A DNA stretch of 64,000 bases from positions 5,642,001-5,706,000 of the forward strand of contig CBDCXQ010000001.1 in the NCBI GenBank assembly GCA_965223835.1, in the 5' to 3' direction. Source of the stretch: CAVYXZ01 sp965223835 (lineage in GTDB: Bacteria; Chloroflexota; Anaerolineae; Aggregatilineales; Phototrophicaceae). The translations under genes were made by a program, and so were the position numbers. Positions 42,625-50,550 of this stretch are shown piece by piece (positions within the stretch are counted from its first letter, which is position 1; every line of letters starts with the position of its first letter). The notes below the pieces were generated by a model. The model had not been told where the DNA came from. It saw nothing but the letters and a program-made list of their open reading frames with translations, and did no database searches.

Positions 42625-44824
42625 GCAATCGTCGACACCCATTACCCTGTGGCGGCGCATCTCGCCCGGTCTGGTGCCGGTCATGGCGGCGATTACGGCC
42701 TTCATTATCGGTATTCCCTTGATGATCTTAACCAGCGCTCAGGGTGACATTGGTGCCGGGTTACATGTCTCTGGGGTGGCCTACAGCGCACTCATCGAAG
42801 GAGCGACCGGATTGGTGATTAACGATCAGGTGTCGGCTGACGACATCAACCTGGCGCGGGCACTGGTTGTGGTTGAAGATATGAGTGACCGTGAGATCAA
42901 CACACTGGGCCGGGCCGTGCTGACGCTGATGGAAAGCAGCCCGGACGATGTGCAGCGTTTCGGTGCGGTGCTGGCGCAATTTGACCTCAGCGACGAGGAA
43001 ATTGACAATCTGGGGACGCACTTAAGTGACATTAATCGCATCCGTGTGGCAACTCTGACCGCGATGCAGCCTTTGATTGTTGACTTAGGCGAAGTTTCAC
43101 GGGGCGATGTCCGTTCGCTGGCAGAACCGTATCGCGGTAAAGATGAATTGACTGCTGATGACCGTGCCGAGATTGAAGCGGTTGCGCCAACCGCAGCAGA
43201 TTTAAGTGATGATGATCTGTTGACATATATGACAGTGGTGAACGAAGAAGGCATTGTCACCCTGGAACGCCTGCTGGAACAGGTCAATGTGCTTAATGAA
43301 CTGAACCTGGACCCAGCAAGTGACGATGCTGCAGCCCTGATTGATATTGCTGCATTAACCACCGCCGATGTCCGCGAACTGGTGGCAACGCAGGCACTAT
43401 TAGATGCTGCCGGAATTGATGATCCGGGCGCGGCCTCTGAGCAATTCATCATGGTCCGCCGTTTATATGAAGCTGACCTGTTAACCACGACGGATAGTGT
43501 GCGCACGGCGTTAGAAACTGAATTTGACACAATACTGGCAAATAATCTGATTGTGCGGCGGCCCGGTAATCGGTTGTTGGTGGGCAAAGACATGACGGGG
43601 TTGTTAGGTGTTGTCCGCGAGGACAGCGCGAATACCCCCGACGACCCCAGCGATGATCGCCCGCAAGCGGTGTTTCTGCGGTTGGGTGGGAACGCCCTGC
43701 TCTTCTTCGTCGCCAACCTTGAATCAATGTTCGTGCGCTCGATTCCGTTTGTGATCGCCGGGTTGGCGGTGGCGTTGGGTTTCAAAGCCGGTCTGTTCAA
43801 TATTGGGGCGGAGGGTCAACTCTACGCCGGAGGCACGTTCGCGGTCTGGGTCGGCTATTCGGAAATCTTTGCTGGCTTGCCGGGCATCATTCATCTGCCA
43901 CTGGTATTGCTGGCCGGTCTCATCGGTGGGTTTCTGTGGGGCGCGTTGCCCGGTGCGTTACGAGCCTTTACGGGTGCGCATGAAGTCATTACCACCATCA
44001 TGCTCAACTTTGTGGCGGTGTTAACGGTTGATTGGCTGATTAAGTCGACTCAGCCGATCATCATGCAGGACCCCGCCGCGAGCATTCCCCGCACGCCGTT
44101 TATTGTCGACTCGGCCCGGCTGCCAGTCTTCAGTCAGATCGCACCAATCTGGTTTGTTGTCGCTGCGATTGTGACGGTTGTCGTGGGGATCTATTTCCAG
44201 CGCGAAACACTGCAACAGGATACGCGACAGGTCATGCGTCCCCTCATCAACGGCGTGATTGTGCTGGTGGGTGGATTGTTCCTAGCATGGATGACTGTGC
44301 GCGACAACTTGCATATTGGCCTGTTGATTATGATATTCGCCGTGTGGTTGACGGATTGGTTCCTGAATCGCACCACATTAGGTTTTGAGCTGCGAACCGT
44401 CGGCGCGAACCCCAATGCGGCGAAATATGCTGGCATGAGCGTTCCACTCAATACGGTGCTGGCGCTGGCCCTCAGCGGGATGCTGGCTGGCCTTGCCGGG
44501 ACGATTCAGGTCAGCGGGGTGCAGTTCAACATGCAGCCGCTATTTTTTGCCGGACTGGGCTTTGACGCTATTGCGGTGGCGTTGCTGGCCCGCACCAATC
44601 CACGTAACATGATACCGGCGGGCTTTCTGTGGGGGGCGTTGCTGACTGGCGCACCGCTGATGCAGGTCAATGCTGATATTTCAATTGATCTGGTGAAGAT
44701 CATTCAAGCGTTGATTATTATGTTTATCGCTGCCGATATGATAATTCGTTATGTCTGGCGTGTGCCGGAAGCAACCGCCGAAGAAAAGGAAGCTGCGATG
44801 TTCTCAACCGGCTGGGGAGGCTAA
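42617..44824 (+). CDS. ABC importer permease with a large extracytoplasmic insert
   Basis: The protein has 735 aa, about twice the ~350 aa of NupP-like permeases. It overlaps the ATPase stop by eight bases. One membrane span (~18-38) is followed by an acidic, hydrophilic region of about 320 residues (~45-365) rich in short helices (SDDDLLTYMTVVNEEG; DLSDEEIDNLGTHLSD). Then comes the BPD_transp_2 core (SIPFVIAGLAVALGF, GLFNIGAEGQLYAGG). A second small insert (~525-565) adds membrane segments before LRTVGANPNAAKYAGM. The core is complete. The insert may bind substrate in place of a BmpA protein. Confidence 0.88.
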   Translation: MAEQSSTPITLWRRISPGLVPVMAAITAFIIGIPLMILTSAQGDIGAGLHVSGVAYSALIEGATGLVINDQVSADDINLARALVVVEDMSDREINTLGRAVLTLMESSPDDVQRFGAVLAQFDLSDEEIDNLGTHLSDINRIRVATLTAMQPLIVDLGEVSRGDVRSLAEPYRGKDELTADDRAEIEAVAPTAADLSDDDLLTYMTVVNEEGIVTLERLLEQVNVLNELNLDPASDDAAALIDIAALTTADVRELVATQALLDAAGIDDPGAASEQFIMVRRLYEADLLTTTDSVRTALETEFDTILANNLIVRRPGNRLLVGKDMTGLLGVVREDSANTPDDPSDDRPQAVFLRLGGNALLFFVANLESMFVRSIPFVIAGLAVALGFKAGLFNIGAEGQLYAGGTFAVWVGYSEIFAGLPGIIHLPLVLLAGLIGGFLWGALPGALRAFTGAHEVITTIMLNFVAVLTVDWLIKSTQPIIMQDPAASIPRTPFIVDSARLPVFSQIAPIWFVVAAIVTVVVGIYFQRETLQQDTRQVMRPLINGVIVLVGGLFLAWMTVRDNLHIGLLIMIFAVWLTDWFLNRTTLGFELRTVGANPNAAKYAGMSVPLNTVLALALSGMLAGLAGTIQVSGVQFNMQPLFFAGLGFDAIAVALLARTNPRNMIPAGFLWGALLTGAPLMQVNADISIDLVKIIQALIIMFIAADMIIRYVWRVPEATAEEKEAAMFSTGWGG

Positions 44825-44827
44825 CTT

Positions 44828-46141
44828 ATGGCGACGGCAACGCTGCAATCTACTGCAAGTTGGCGTGATGCTTTCCGCATCACCCGCACCGGTATTTTTT
44901 CTATCGTGTTTATTGTGCTGGGGCTGGTGCTCATCGTGTCGGCTGTACCCCAGGTCGCGCCGGATGCGATTACGACATTAACCATTGGCACCATCGGCTC
45001 GGCGAATGCCGATGCCCCACCGACTGAGATGGCAGTGGCGGTCGCCGTCGTGCCGTATACAACGGTGGTCGCTGTACTATACATCGTCATTGGTGTCGTT
45101 GGGCTTGTGCCCAATGAAAATCTTAAACGCGCCAAATTCTGGCTGTTGCTGGTGGGCGGTGTTCTCATTTTTCCGTCCATCCTCATTCTGGCAGCGGCGG
45201 GGCAGAGCACGAATGCTACCAGTATGCTGGCATCCAGCTTGCGGCTGGCGACACCGATTGTGATGGGCGCTCTGGCCGGTCTGTGGTGTGAGCGGTCCGG
45301 TGTCGTCAACATCGCCATTGAGGGCATGATGCTCAGCGGTGCCGCGTTTGGCTTTCAGGTGTTCACACTACTGGGGCCGTTGATGACCAGCCCGCTGGCA
45401 CAATTTTTCGGTATCCTGGGGGCGATACTGGCCGGGGGCGTGATGGCGGCGCTGCACGCCTGGTTATCCATCACCTTTCGTACTGACCAGATCGTCAGCG
45501 GCACGGTCATCAACATCCTCGCAATTGGTCTGACGAGTTTCATGCGGCGCGAAGTGCTGCTGGAAGCACAGGACGCCGGACGCGCAACGATCCAGGTGGT
45601 GCCCATTCCCGGACTGAGCGATGTACCCGTTGTCGGCGAAATATTCTTCCAGGGAAAGCCGATCTTTTACATGATGTTCGTATTGCTGATCGTCACGCAC
45701 ATCATGTTGTTCTACACCCGTTGGGGATTACGGACGCGGGCTGTTGGCGAGAATCCCCATGCGGCGGATACGCTGGGCATTAACGTCAACCGGACGCGCT
45801 GGATCAACGTGATTATTGGTGGCATGATAGCGGGTCTGGCGGGGGCCTGGCTTACGCTGGAAACGACGGGGACGTTTGACGATAACATGACTTCCGGGCG
45901 CGGCTTTATCGCGCTGGCAGCGTTGATCTTCGGGAAGTATTTGCCGTTTGGGGCCTTTGGCGGCGGGCTGTTGTTTGGCTTCTCCAGCGCATTGGAAACT
46001 CGCTTCCAGATTCTGGGCGTGACCTTGCCAACGCAGTTCTTGCAGATGATGCCCTACGTTGTGACCATTATCGTGTTGGCCGGGCTGGTAGGACGATCTC
46101 GGCCCCCGGCGGCGGATGGCATCCCTTACGAGAAAGAATGA
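44828..46141 (+). CDS. ABC importer permease, second subunit
   Basis: The protein has 437 aa and starts three bases after the first permease stop. An extra N-terminal part of ~140 residues holds three or so membrane segments (IVFIVLGLVLIVSAV, VVAVLYIVIGVVGLV) before the NupQ-like core (CERSGVVNIAIEGMMLSGA, LRTRAVGENPHAADTLGI). Family members are usually ~300 aa. Both permeases are therefore enlarged at the N-terminus. Confidence 0.9.
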   Translation: MATATLQSTASWRDAFRITRTGIFSIVFIVLGLVLIVSAVPQVAPDAITTLTIGTIGSANADAPPTEMAVAVAVVPYTTVVAVLYIVIGVVGLVPNENLKRAKFWLLLVGGVLIFPSILILAAAGQSTNATSMLASSLRLATPIVMGALAGLWCERSGVVNIAIEGMMLSGAAFGFQVFTLLGPLMTSPLAQFFGILGAILAGGVMAALHAWLSITFRTDQIVSGTVINILAIGLTSFMRREVLLEAQDAGRATIQVVPIPGLSDVPVVGEIFFQGKPIFYMMFVLLIVTHIMLFYTRWGLRTRAVGENPHAADTLGINVNRTRWINVIIGGMIAGLAGAWLTLETTGTFDDNMTSGRGFIALAALIFGKYLPFGAFGGGLLFGFSSALETRFQILGVTLPTQFLQMMPYVVTIIVLAGLVGRSRPPAADGIPYEKE

Positions 46142-46185
46142 GAACAATGCTTGCTGTTGCTATCATCTGTCTTTGGATTTTCGAT

Positions 46186-46566
46186 TTATGGTGAAGCGCA
46201 AAGATACAAATCGATAGTTGCTAAGAGGTCTTTGATTACAAATGGCTTCTGAACATAATGAATTTCCCCAAGCTCTGGGCTGGATTCTGGTATTTGATTC
46301 TGATCCATACCGGTGAGTAGCAGAACAGGTGTATTGGTCGTCGCCGGATCCGTGCGCAACGTTTGCAGAACGCTTAAGCCATCCATATCCGGCATCATGA
46401 CATCCAAAATGATCAAATCTGGCTGTATTTCCTTCGCAAGCTGGAGGCCGCTGCAACCGTCGGCTGCGCCCACACTTCTGTGTCCCATTAGACCAAAAAG
46501 ATCGACAAGATCCTGACGCAATAGGTCATTATCGTCTACTATCAGGATTTGTGTTATTTTAGTCAT
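46186..46566 (-). CDS. Single-domain response regulator
   Basis: The 126-aa protein is a receiver domain only. Acidic pocket D11/D12, phospho-acceptor D55 in LIILDVMMPDMDG, switch Thr in LLLTGMD and Lys in VQKPF are all present. It is the last gene of a kinase/receiver/receiver set on the minus strand, after a 91-base gap. It probably passes a phosphate or binds a partner, since no output domain is seen. Confidence 0.95.
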   Translation of the reverse strand: MTKITQILIVDDNDLLRQDLVDLFGLMGHRSVGAADGCSGLQLAKEIQPDLIILDVMMPDMDGLSVLQTLRTDPATTNTPVLLLTGMDQNQIPESSPELGEIHYVQKPFVIKDLLATIDLYLCASP

Positions 46567-46657
46567 TTCATTCGTGCCTTTAAGTGTGATGTTAATTAGT
46601 TACCGTTTTATGCTGAGAAGCAGAAGTATAGTCGGTCCACAGCAAAACTGGTAAGAG

Positions 46658-47035
46658 CTAACTGGTTGTTGTCATGCCCTGCACCATTCGATCAAATAAG
46701 TCACGGGTTTGTTTGAAATTCACCGGTTTGATGAGGACCAAATCCGCCTTTTCTTCGAGTTGAATAGCGGCATGAGGATTAGCTGTAACCACGATGACTT
46801 TGGTTTTGGTCAAGCGTGAGTCCGCTTTGGTGTAATCCATGATTTCCAATCCTGATACGCGGGGCAGATTAATGTCCAGCAACATAATATCAGGAACGAT
46901 CTCTGCCAGACGATCCAGCGCACGCTGGCCGTCGCGCACAATTTCGGTATCGAGACCCACGCTCTTCAACATAAAGTTGAAAATATCGGCAAGCTCAACA
47001 TCATCCTCAACGATTAAGGCGTAATACGCATTCAT
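46658..47035 (-). CDS. Single-domain response regulator paired with a CHASE4 kinase
   Basis: The 125-aa protein starts at ATG 47035, one base after the kinase stop; a longer frame from 47056 would overlap the kinase. The receiver has acidic pocket E10-D12, phospho-acceptor D54 in MLLDINLPRVSG, VVVTANPH and LIKPVNF. There is no output domain. Tight coupling points to the adjacent kinase as its partner. Confidence 0.93.
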   Translation of the reverse strand: MNAYYALIVEDDVELADIFNFMLKSVGLDTEIVRDGQRALDRLAEIVPDIMLLDINLPRVSGLEIMDYTKADSRLTKTKVIVVTANPHAAIQLEEKADLVLIKPVNFKQTRDLFDRMVQGMTTTS

Positions 47036-47036
47036 C

Positions 47037-48821
47037 TTATATGCTTTCCTGTGCATGTTTATATGGTAAGGTCACGGTGAATGTGCTGCCAACACCCAGC
47101 TCACTGGTCACGTTAACCTGACCACCCATTAAATCAACCAGTTGCTTGACGATCGATAGTCCCAAACCGACCCCGCCAGATTGCTTACGGGTGATGGTTC
47201 CATCTACCTGGTAGAAGGCTTCAAATAGTTGCTGCTGAGCATCTGCTGGAATACCGGGACCAGTGTCGCTTACCCGAATGACCCATTCATGGTCTTGCTC
47301 ATGTTTAGCTTCAATGCATACTTCGCCCTCGTCGGTAAATTTGACAGCATTGCCTACGAGGTTAAATATGATTTGGGATAACCGTTCCTTGTCCCCATAC
47401 ATTTTTTCAGGGAGTGCTTGAGTGTCGACGATTTTCAGTGCAAGCCCTTTCTTCTCTGCCAAGGGTTGCAGCGACGATTCAACCTGGTCTAACAGGGTAG
47501 CTGGCGCAAAGTCCTGATTGTGCAGCTTGAGTTTGCCTGCTTCAAGTTGAGAGGCGTCGAGCAGATTGTTGACAAAAAACAGCAATTGGCGCGAACTGGA
47601 TAGAATACTCTGGATGAGTTTGTTTTGCTCTTCAGTTACATCGCCAAACATCCCGCTTTCAAGCATCTCGGCCCGCAGGGTGATTACGCTGATGGGTGTA
47701 CGCGCATCATGACTGACATTAGCAAGCACCTGGGATTTAAATTGTAGTGCCTCTTTGAGATCGTCCTGGGCTCGCGCTAGAGCCGCCAACATTTCGTTCA
47801 TGCCACCAGCAAAGTTCGCCAGTTCATCCTGACCGGGCAGGGCGATGCGCCGTGAAAAATCAGCCGCTAGGCGAATAGCGTTGACCTCTTCATTCAGATG
47901 CTCGATTCGGGCCAAAACAAAACGGTCCAACAGCAGCAAGACAACAATCGTAAAGACCAGCCCAACAATCACCAATGAACCGAGGAAATACTGTAAACTT
48001 GCTTCGCCTTGAGCCAGGATGTCACGGGGCATTTCGACCTCCCAAATCAGCGCAGTGTTGCCATCCAAATCGGTCTGTAGTGCATAGCCAGCGATGGTGT
48101 CAGCATCGAGTATCTGAATCAATATAGAAGTTTCTGATTGTGTGAGTTCAGTCTCAGCCGCCTGAAAGCGCTGTGGAACGTCCGCATCATCAACCGGGAA
48201 CATCATCACCGACATCGCCAAACGAGCTGCCAGTGCCTCCACTTCGGTTGCATTCAGGAAACGACCCATGACCATCGTTCCCTGGATTGGTCCTTCTTGC
48301 GTATTGGTTAATATGGCCCGTGAGGCTACCAACATGGGACCATCATCTAACATGATTACCCCTGTGACCGCACTCCGCGGGTCTTCGGTGTGTTGCAGCA
48401 AAGGACTTTCTGCTGTGAGATGCGCCTCCAAACCGACAGGTAATGAGACCGCTTCCCAGGTTTCAAGATCAACCGCCTTACCATAGACCATCTCCGCCTT
48501 TGTATCCATGAAGATCATGAGTTGAAGCCCCAGGTTGATGTAGGTCTCGACCATCAAATTATCTTCTATATAGGCCTCATTCTCACCCTGCACAAAGAAA
48601 TAAGTTTCATCCCAGTGTGACCAATCGGCGGTCAGCGAAGACATATTGATGAGCTGGTCATCAATGGTGTTCTGCAACCGTTGGATATTCTGGGTGATAG
48701 CCCGTTGTTCCAGGCTCATAAACCCATCTAATAAAACGATACGAGCGGTGGTGTAAAGGATGATAATCAGGCTGATGAGCGTTAAACCGATAATGATGAG
48801 GGTCTTGCGCCGAAGTTGCAT
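47037..48821 (-). CDS. CHASE4-domain sensor histidine kinase
   Basis: The protein has 594 aa from ATG 48821 (alternatives 48824 and 48851); CGGAG lies just upstream. A membrane span (~10-32) is followed by an outer CHASE4 domain (~35-275: DWSHWDETYFFVQG, AYIEDNL), a second span (~280-300), a HAMP segment and the kinase core. H-box NVSHDARTPISV differs from the usual SHELRTP by Asp-Ala; the phospho-His is in that motif. N-box NLVGNAVKF, G1 DTGPGIP and G2 GVGLGLSIV are intact. It senses an unknown small molecule and probably phosphorylates the adjacent receiver. Confidence 0.93.
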   Translation of the reverse strand: MQLRRKTLIIIGLTLISLIIILYTTARIVLLDGFMSLEQRAITQNIQRLQNTIDDQLINMSSLTADWSHWDETYFFVQGENEAYIEDNLMVETYINLGLQLMIFMDTKAEMVYGKAVDLETWEAVSLPVGLEAHLTAESPLLQHTEDPRSAVTGVIMLDDGPMLVASRAILTNTQEGPIQGTMVMGRFLNATEVEALAARLAMSVMMFPVDDADVPQRFQAAETELTQSETSILIQILDADTIAGYALQTDLDGNTALIWEVEMPRDILAQGEASLQYFLGSLVIVGLVFTIVVLLLLDRFVLARIEHLNEEVNAIRLAADFSRRIALPGQDELANFAGGMNEMLAALARAQDDLKEALQFKSQVLANVSHDARTPISVITLRAEMLESGMFGDVTEEQNKLIQSILSSSRQLLFFVNNLLDASQLEAGKLKLHNQDFAPATLLDQVESSLQPLAEKKGLALKIVDTQALPEKMYGDKERLSQIIFNLVGNAVKFTDEGEVCIEAKHEQDHEWVIRVSDTGPGIPADAQQQLFEAFYQVDGTITRKQSGGVGLGLSIVKQLVDLMGGQVNVTSELGVGSTFTVTLPYKHAQESI

Positions 48822-48906
48822 CATATGCTCCGCGAGAATTGACACGCACAAATTGCGTTGATTTGATTGTTAATATCGACATTATCATAATTCGTGTGAT
48901 CTTAAC

Positions 48907-48959
48907 ATTAAGCAATATGAATTATGTGTGTATTTTCACAAATTGAAGAATTGCTTAAT
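48907..48959. promoter_or_regulatory. Perfect 10-bp inverted repeat upstream of the CHASE4 kinase
   Basis: ATTAAGCAAT (48907-48916) and ATTGCTTAAT (48950-48959) are exact complements, 33 bases apart, in a strongly AT-rich 309-base gap (48822-49130). It may be a pair of half-sites for a regulator, or a transcription-control loop. Confidence 0.4.
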
Positions 48960-49051
48960 ATGTCATTGACCAAAGCCAGGTTTTGCTAGTGCCCGTTAAG
49001 CAAAATGATCAGCCCACTAGCAATATTTGAAAATTGTAACGATAGTGTCGT

Positions 49052-49080
49052 TTGTTCTGATAATTATTTGGCGTTATACT
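49052..49080 (+). promoter_or_regulatory. Promoter of the 54-aa gene
   Basis: TTGTTC (49052-49057) and TATACT (49075-49080) with a 17-base spacer, 50 bases before the ATG. Confidence 0.65.
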
Positions 49081-49130
49081 GAAGAGGCCAACAGGATTAA
49101 TCGCATAGCGAGACGATAGGAGAAGAACTC

Positions 49131-49295
49131 ATGCACTTCCATTGGCCTGGATTCTCGAAATCCGCTTCAGTTCGCCCGCAACGTACCCAAATTTCCCCGG
49201 ATACTGCCTTGATTATTCAGGCATTGGCGCGGGGTCAGCGCAGCCAGATCAGACCCATGCCACCACCGCGCCCCATTCATAAGCGTCATCGATAG
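49131..49295 (+). CDS. 54-aa basic protein of unknown function
   Basis: ATG 49131 has GGAGAAGA eight bases upstream, a -35/-10 promoter further up and a terminator after the stop, so this is a complete short transcription unit. The product begins MHFHWPGF, has a short helix (DTALIIQALARGQRSQ) and ends in a Pro-rich, then basic tail (PPPRPIHKRHR). It could bind nucleic acid or membrane. I recognise no family. Confidence 0.7.
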   Translation: MHFHWPGFSKSASVRPQRTQISPDTALIIQALARGQRSQIRPMPPPRPIHKRHR

Positions 49296-49315
49296 TTGAT
49301 TTGCTCATGAATCGA

Positions 49316-49346
49316 AACGCCCTCAGCTACTGGGGGCGTTATTGTT
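49316..49346 (+). terminator. Terminator of the 54-aa gene
   Basis: AACGCCCTCA (49316-49325) pairs with TGGGGGCGTT (49331-49340), one wobble, 5-base loop, then ATTGTT. It lies just before the stop of the convergent dtd gene. Confidence 0.75.
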
Positions 49347-49350
49347 ACGC

Positions 49351-49800
49351 TTATAAACCATCCGTATCGAGAATGATCGTCACCGGGCCGTCGTTGTGGA
49401 TTTCGACCAGCATCATCGCGCCAAAGGAGCCGGTTTCCACTCGTTCGACGCCTTCTTGCCGCAATCGTTCCGCGAAATACTCCACCAGGGGTTCAGCAGT
49501 TTCGGGGCGGGCAGCCTGGACAAAGCTGGGACGCCGCCCTTTCTTCGCATCGGCGTACAACGTGAATTGCGAAATCACTAGTATGCCAGCATCCACATCC
49601 AGCGCGGACAGGTTCATCTTCCCGGCAGCGTCTTCGAACACCCGCAGGTTCGCGGTTTTCCTGGCGAGTAAGTCGGCCTGAACTTCGGTGTCGTCGTGCG
49701 TGACGCCCACTAACGCGACAAAACCAGTGTCCACCGACCCGACGATTTCACCTTCAACGGTGACACGCCCTCGCCGCACCCGTTGGAGCACCACGCGCAT
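49351..49800 (-). CDS. dtd: D-aminoacyl-tRNA deacylase
   Basis: The 149-aa protein removes D-amino acids wrongly attached to tRNA. The key motifs are SQFTLYAD (with the catalytic region) and NDGPVTI (Gly-cisPro motif GP). MRVVLQRV at the start is the standard N-terminus. Length is normal. The start overlaps the stop of a DinB-family gene by one base. Confidence 0.97.
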   Translation of the reverse strand: MRVVLQRVRRGRVTVEGEIVGSVDTGFVALVGVTHDDTEVQADLLARKTANLRVFEDAAGKMNLSALDVDAGILVISQFTLYADAKKGRRPSFVQAARPETAEPLVEYFAERLRQEGVERVETGSFGAMMLVEIHNDGPVTIILDTDGL

Positions 49801-50345
49801 CAGTTGCTGCTGCCGGTGGTGTCACCCGGTGGTTGGTGTTGCAAGCCCTCGACATCCAGCATGGTCTGAAGGTGATTCTGCCAGTGGTGCAGAAAAAGCA
49901 CTTGCAGCGCCTGTTCTACCGTTAAGTATCTGTGGAGCGGCGGATAATAGACCTGGGTTGTAAATTTATCGACGGGTAAGTTGAGAATAAAGTCGGTCAG
50001 CTTATCTTGCTTGCTCTGAATACCCTCCAAGGATGCGTTGACCACCCGCTGCCGAAAAATGCCTGACATCGTATCATTAAATCGATCAATAAGCGCCATT
50101 GACAGTGGAAAGCGAATCCCCAGCAGTGCCATTTGAATCAACAGCAAATGCGCATGATCCATGAACTGCAGGTGGCCCAGCATGGCTGCTAACGACCAGC
50201 CATGATAACGCGGTTCGTACCATTGGGCTTCGGGAACCGTTTCCGTCATATCCATGACCGCTTGTCGCACCTGTTGCATCTCGGCGATCAATTTCTGGCG
50301 ATCAGTTTCGGTATCCAAGTAACGATAAGATTGGTCAAACGTCAT
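49800..50345 (-). CDS. DinB-family putative metal-dependent protein
   Basis: The 181-aa four-helix-bundle protein of DinB/YfiT type has candidate metal His residues in GHLQFMDHAH and HHWQNHLQ. The family includes thiol transferases and many proteins without known function. It is translationally coupled to dtd (TGATG). Its substrate is unknown. Confidence 0.85.
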   Translation of the reverse strand: MTFDQSYRYLDTETDRQKLIAEMQQVRQAVMDMTETVPEAQWYEPRYHGWSLAAMLGHLQFMDHAHLLLIQMALLGIRFPLSMALIDRFNDTMSGIFRQRVVNASLEGIQSKQDKLTDFILNLPVDKFTTQVYYPPLHRYLTVEQALQVLFLHHWQNHLQTMLDVEGLQHQPPGDTTGSSN

Positions 50346-50550
50346 AGCACTATCCTCAAAAACTCTACACGACTTTGAACTTCATGGAACTCAGTTAAAG
50401 AATTCACAGACGTTTCTGCACCGAGTATCCATACCAGCAGTATGCCTACGATAGTACGCTTTTCCCGCAGTAGCGTCAACACACCTTGCGACTTGGCTCT
50501 CAGCGCGTAAAATTAGAATTCTGGACAGACGTCCGCACCAGGAGACATGT

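Noticed and set aside
42826..43800. 324-codon minus-strand frame inside the large permease
   Set aside because: Ser/Arg-rich antisense shadow of the permease insert, with no recognisable domain.
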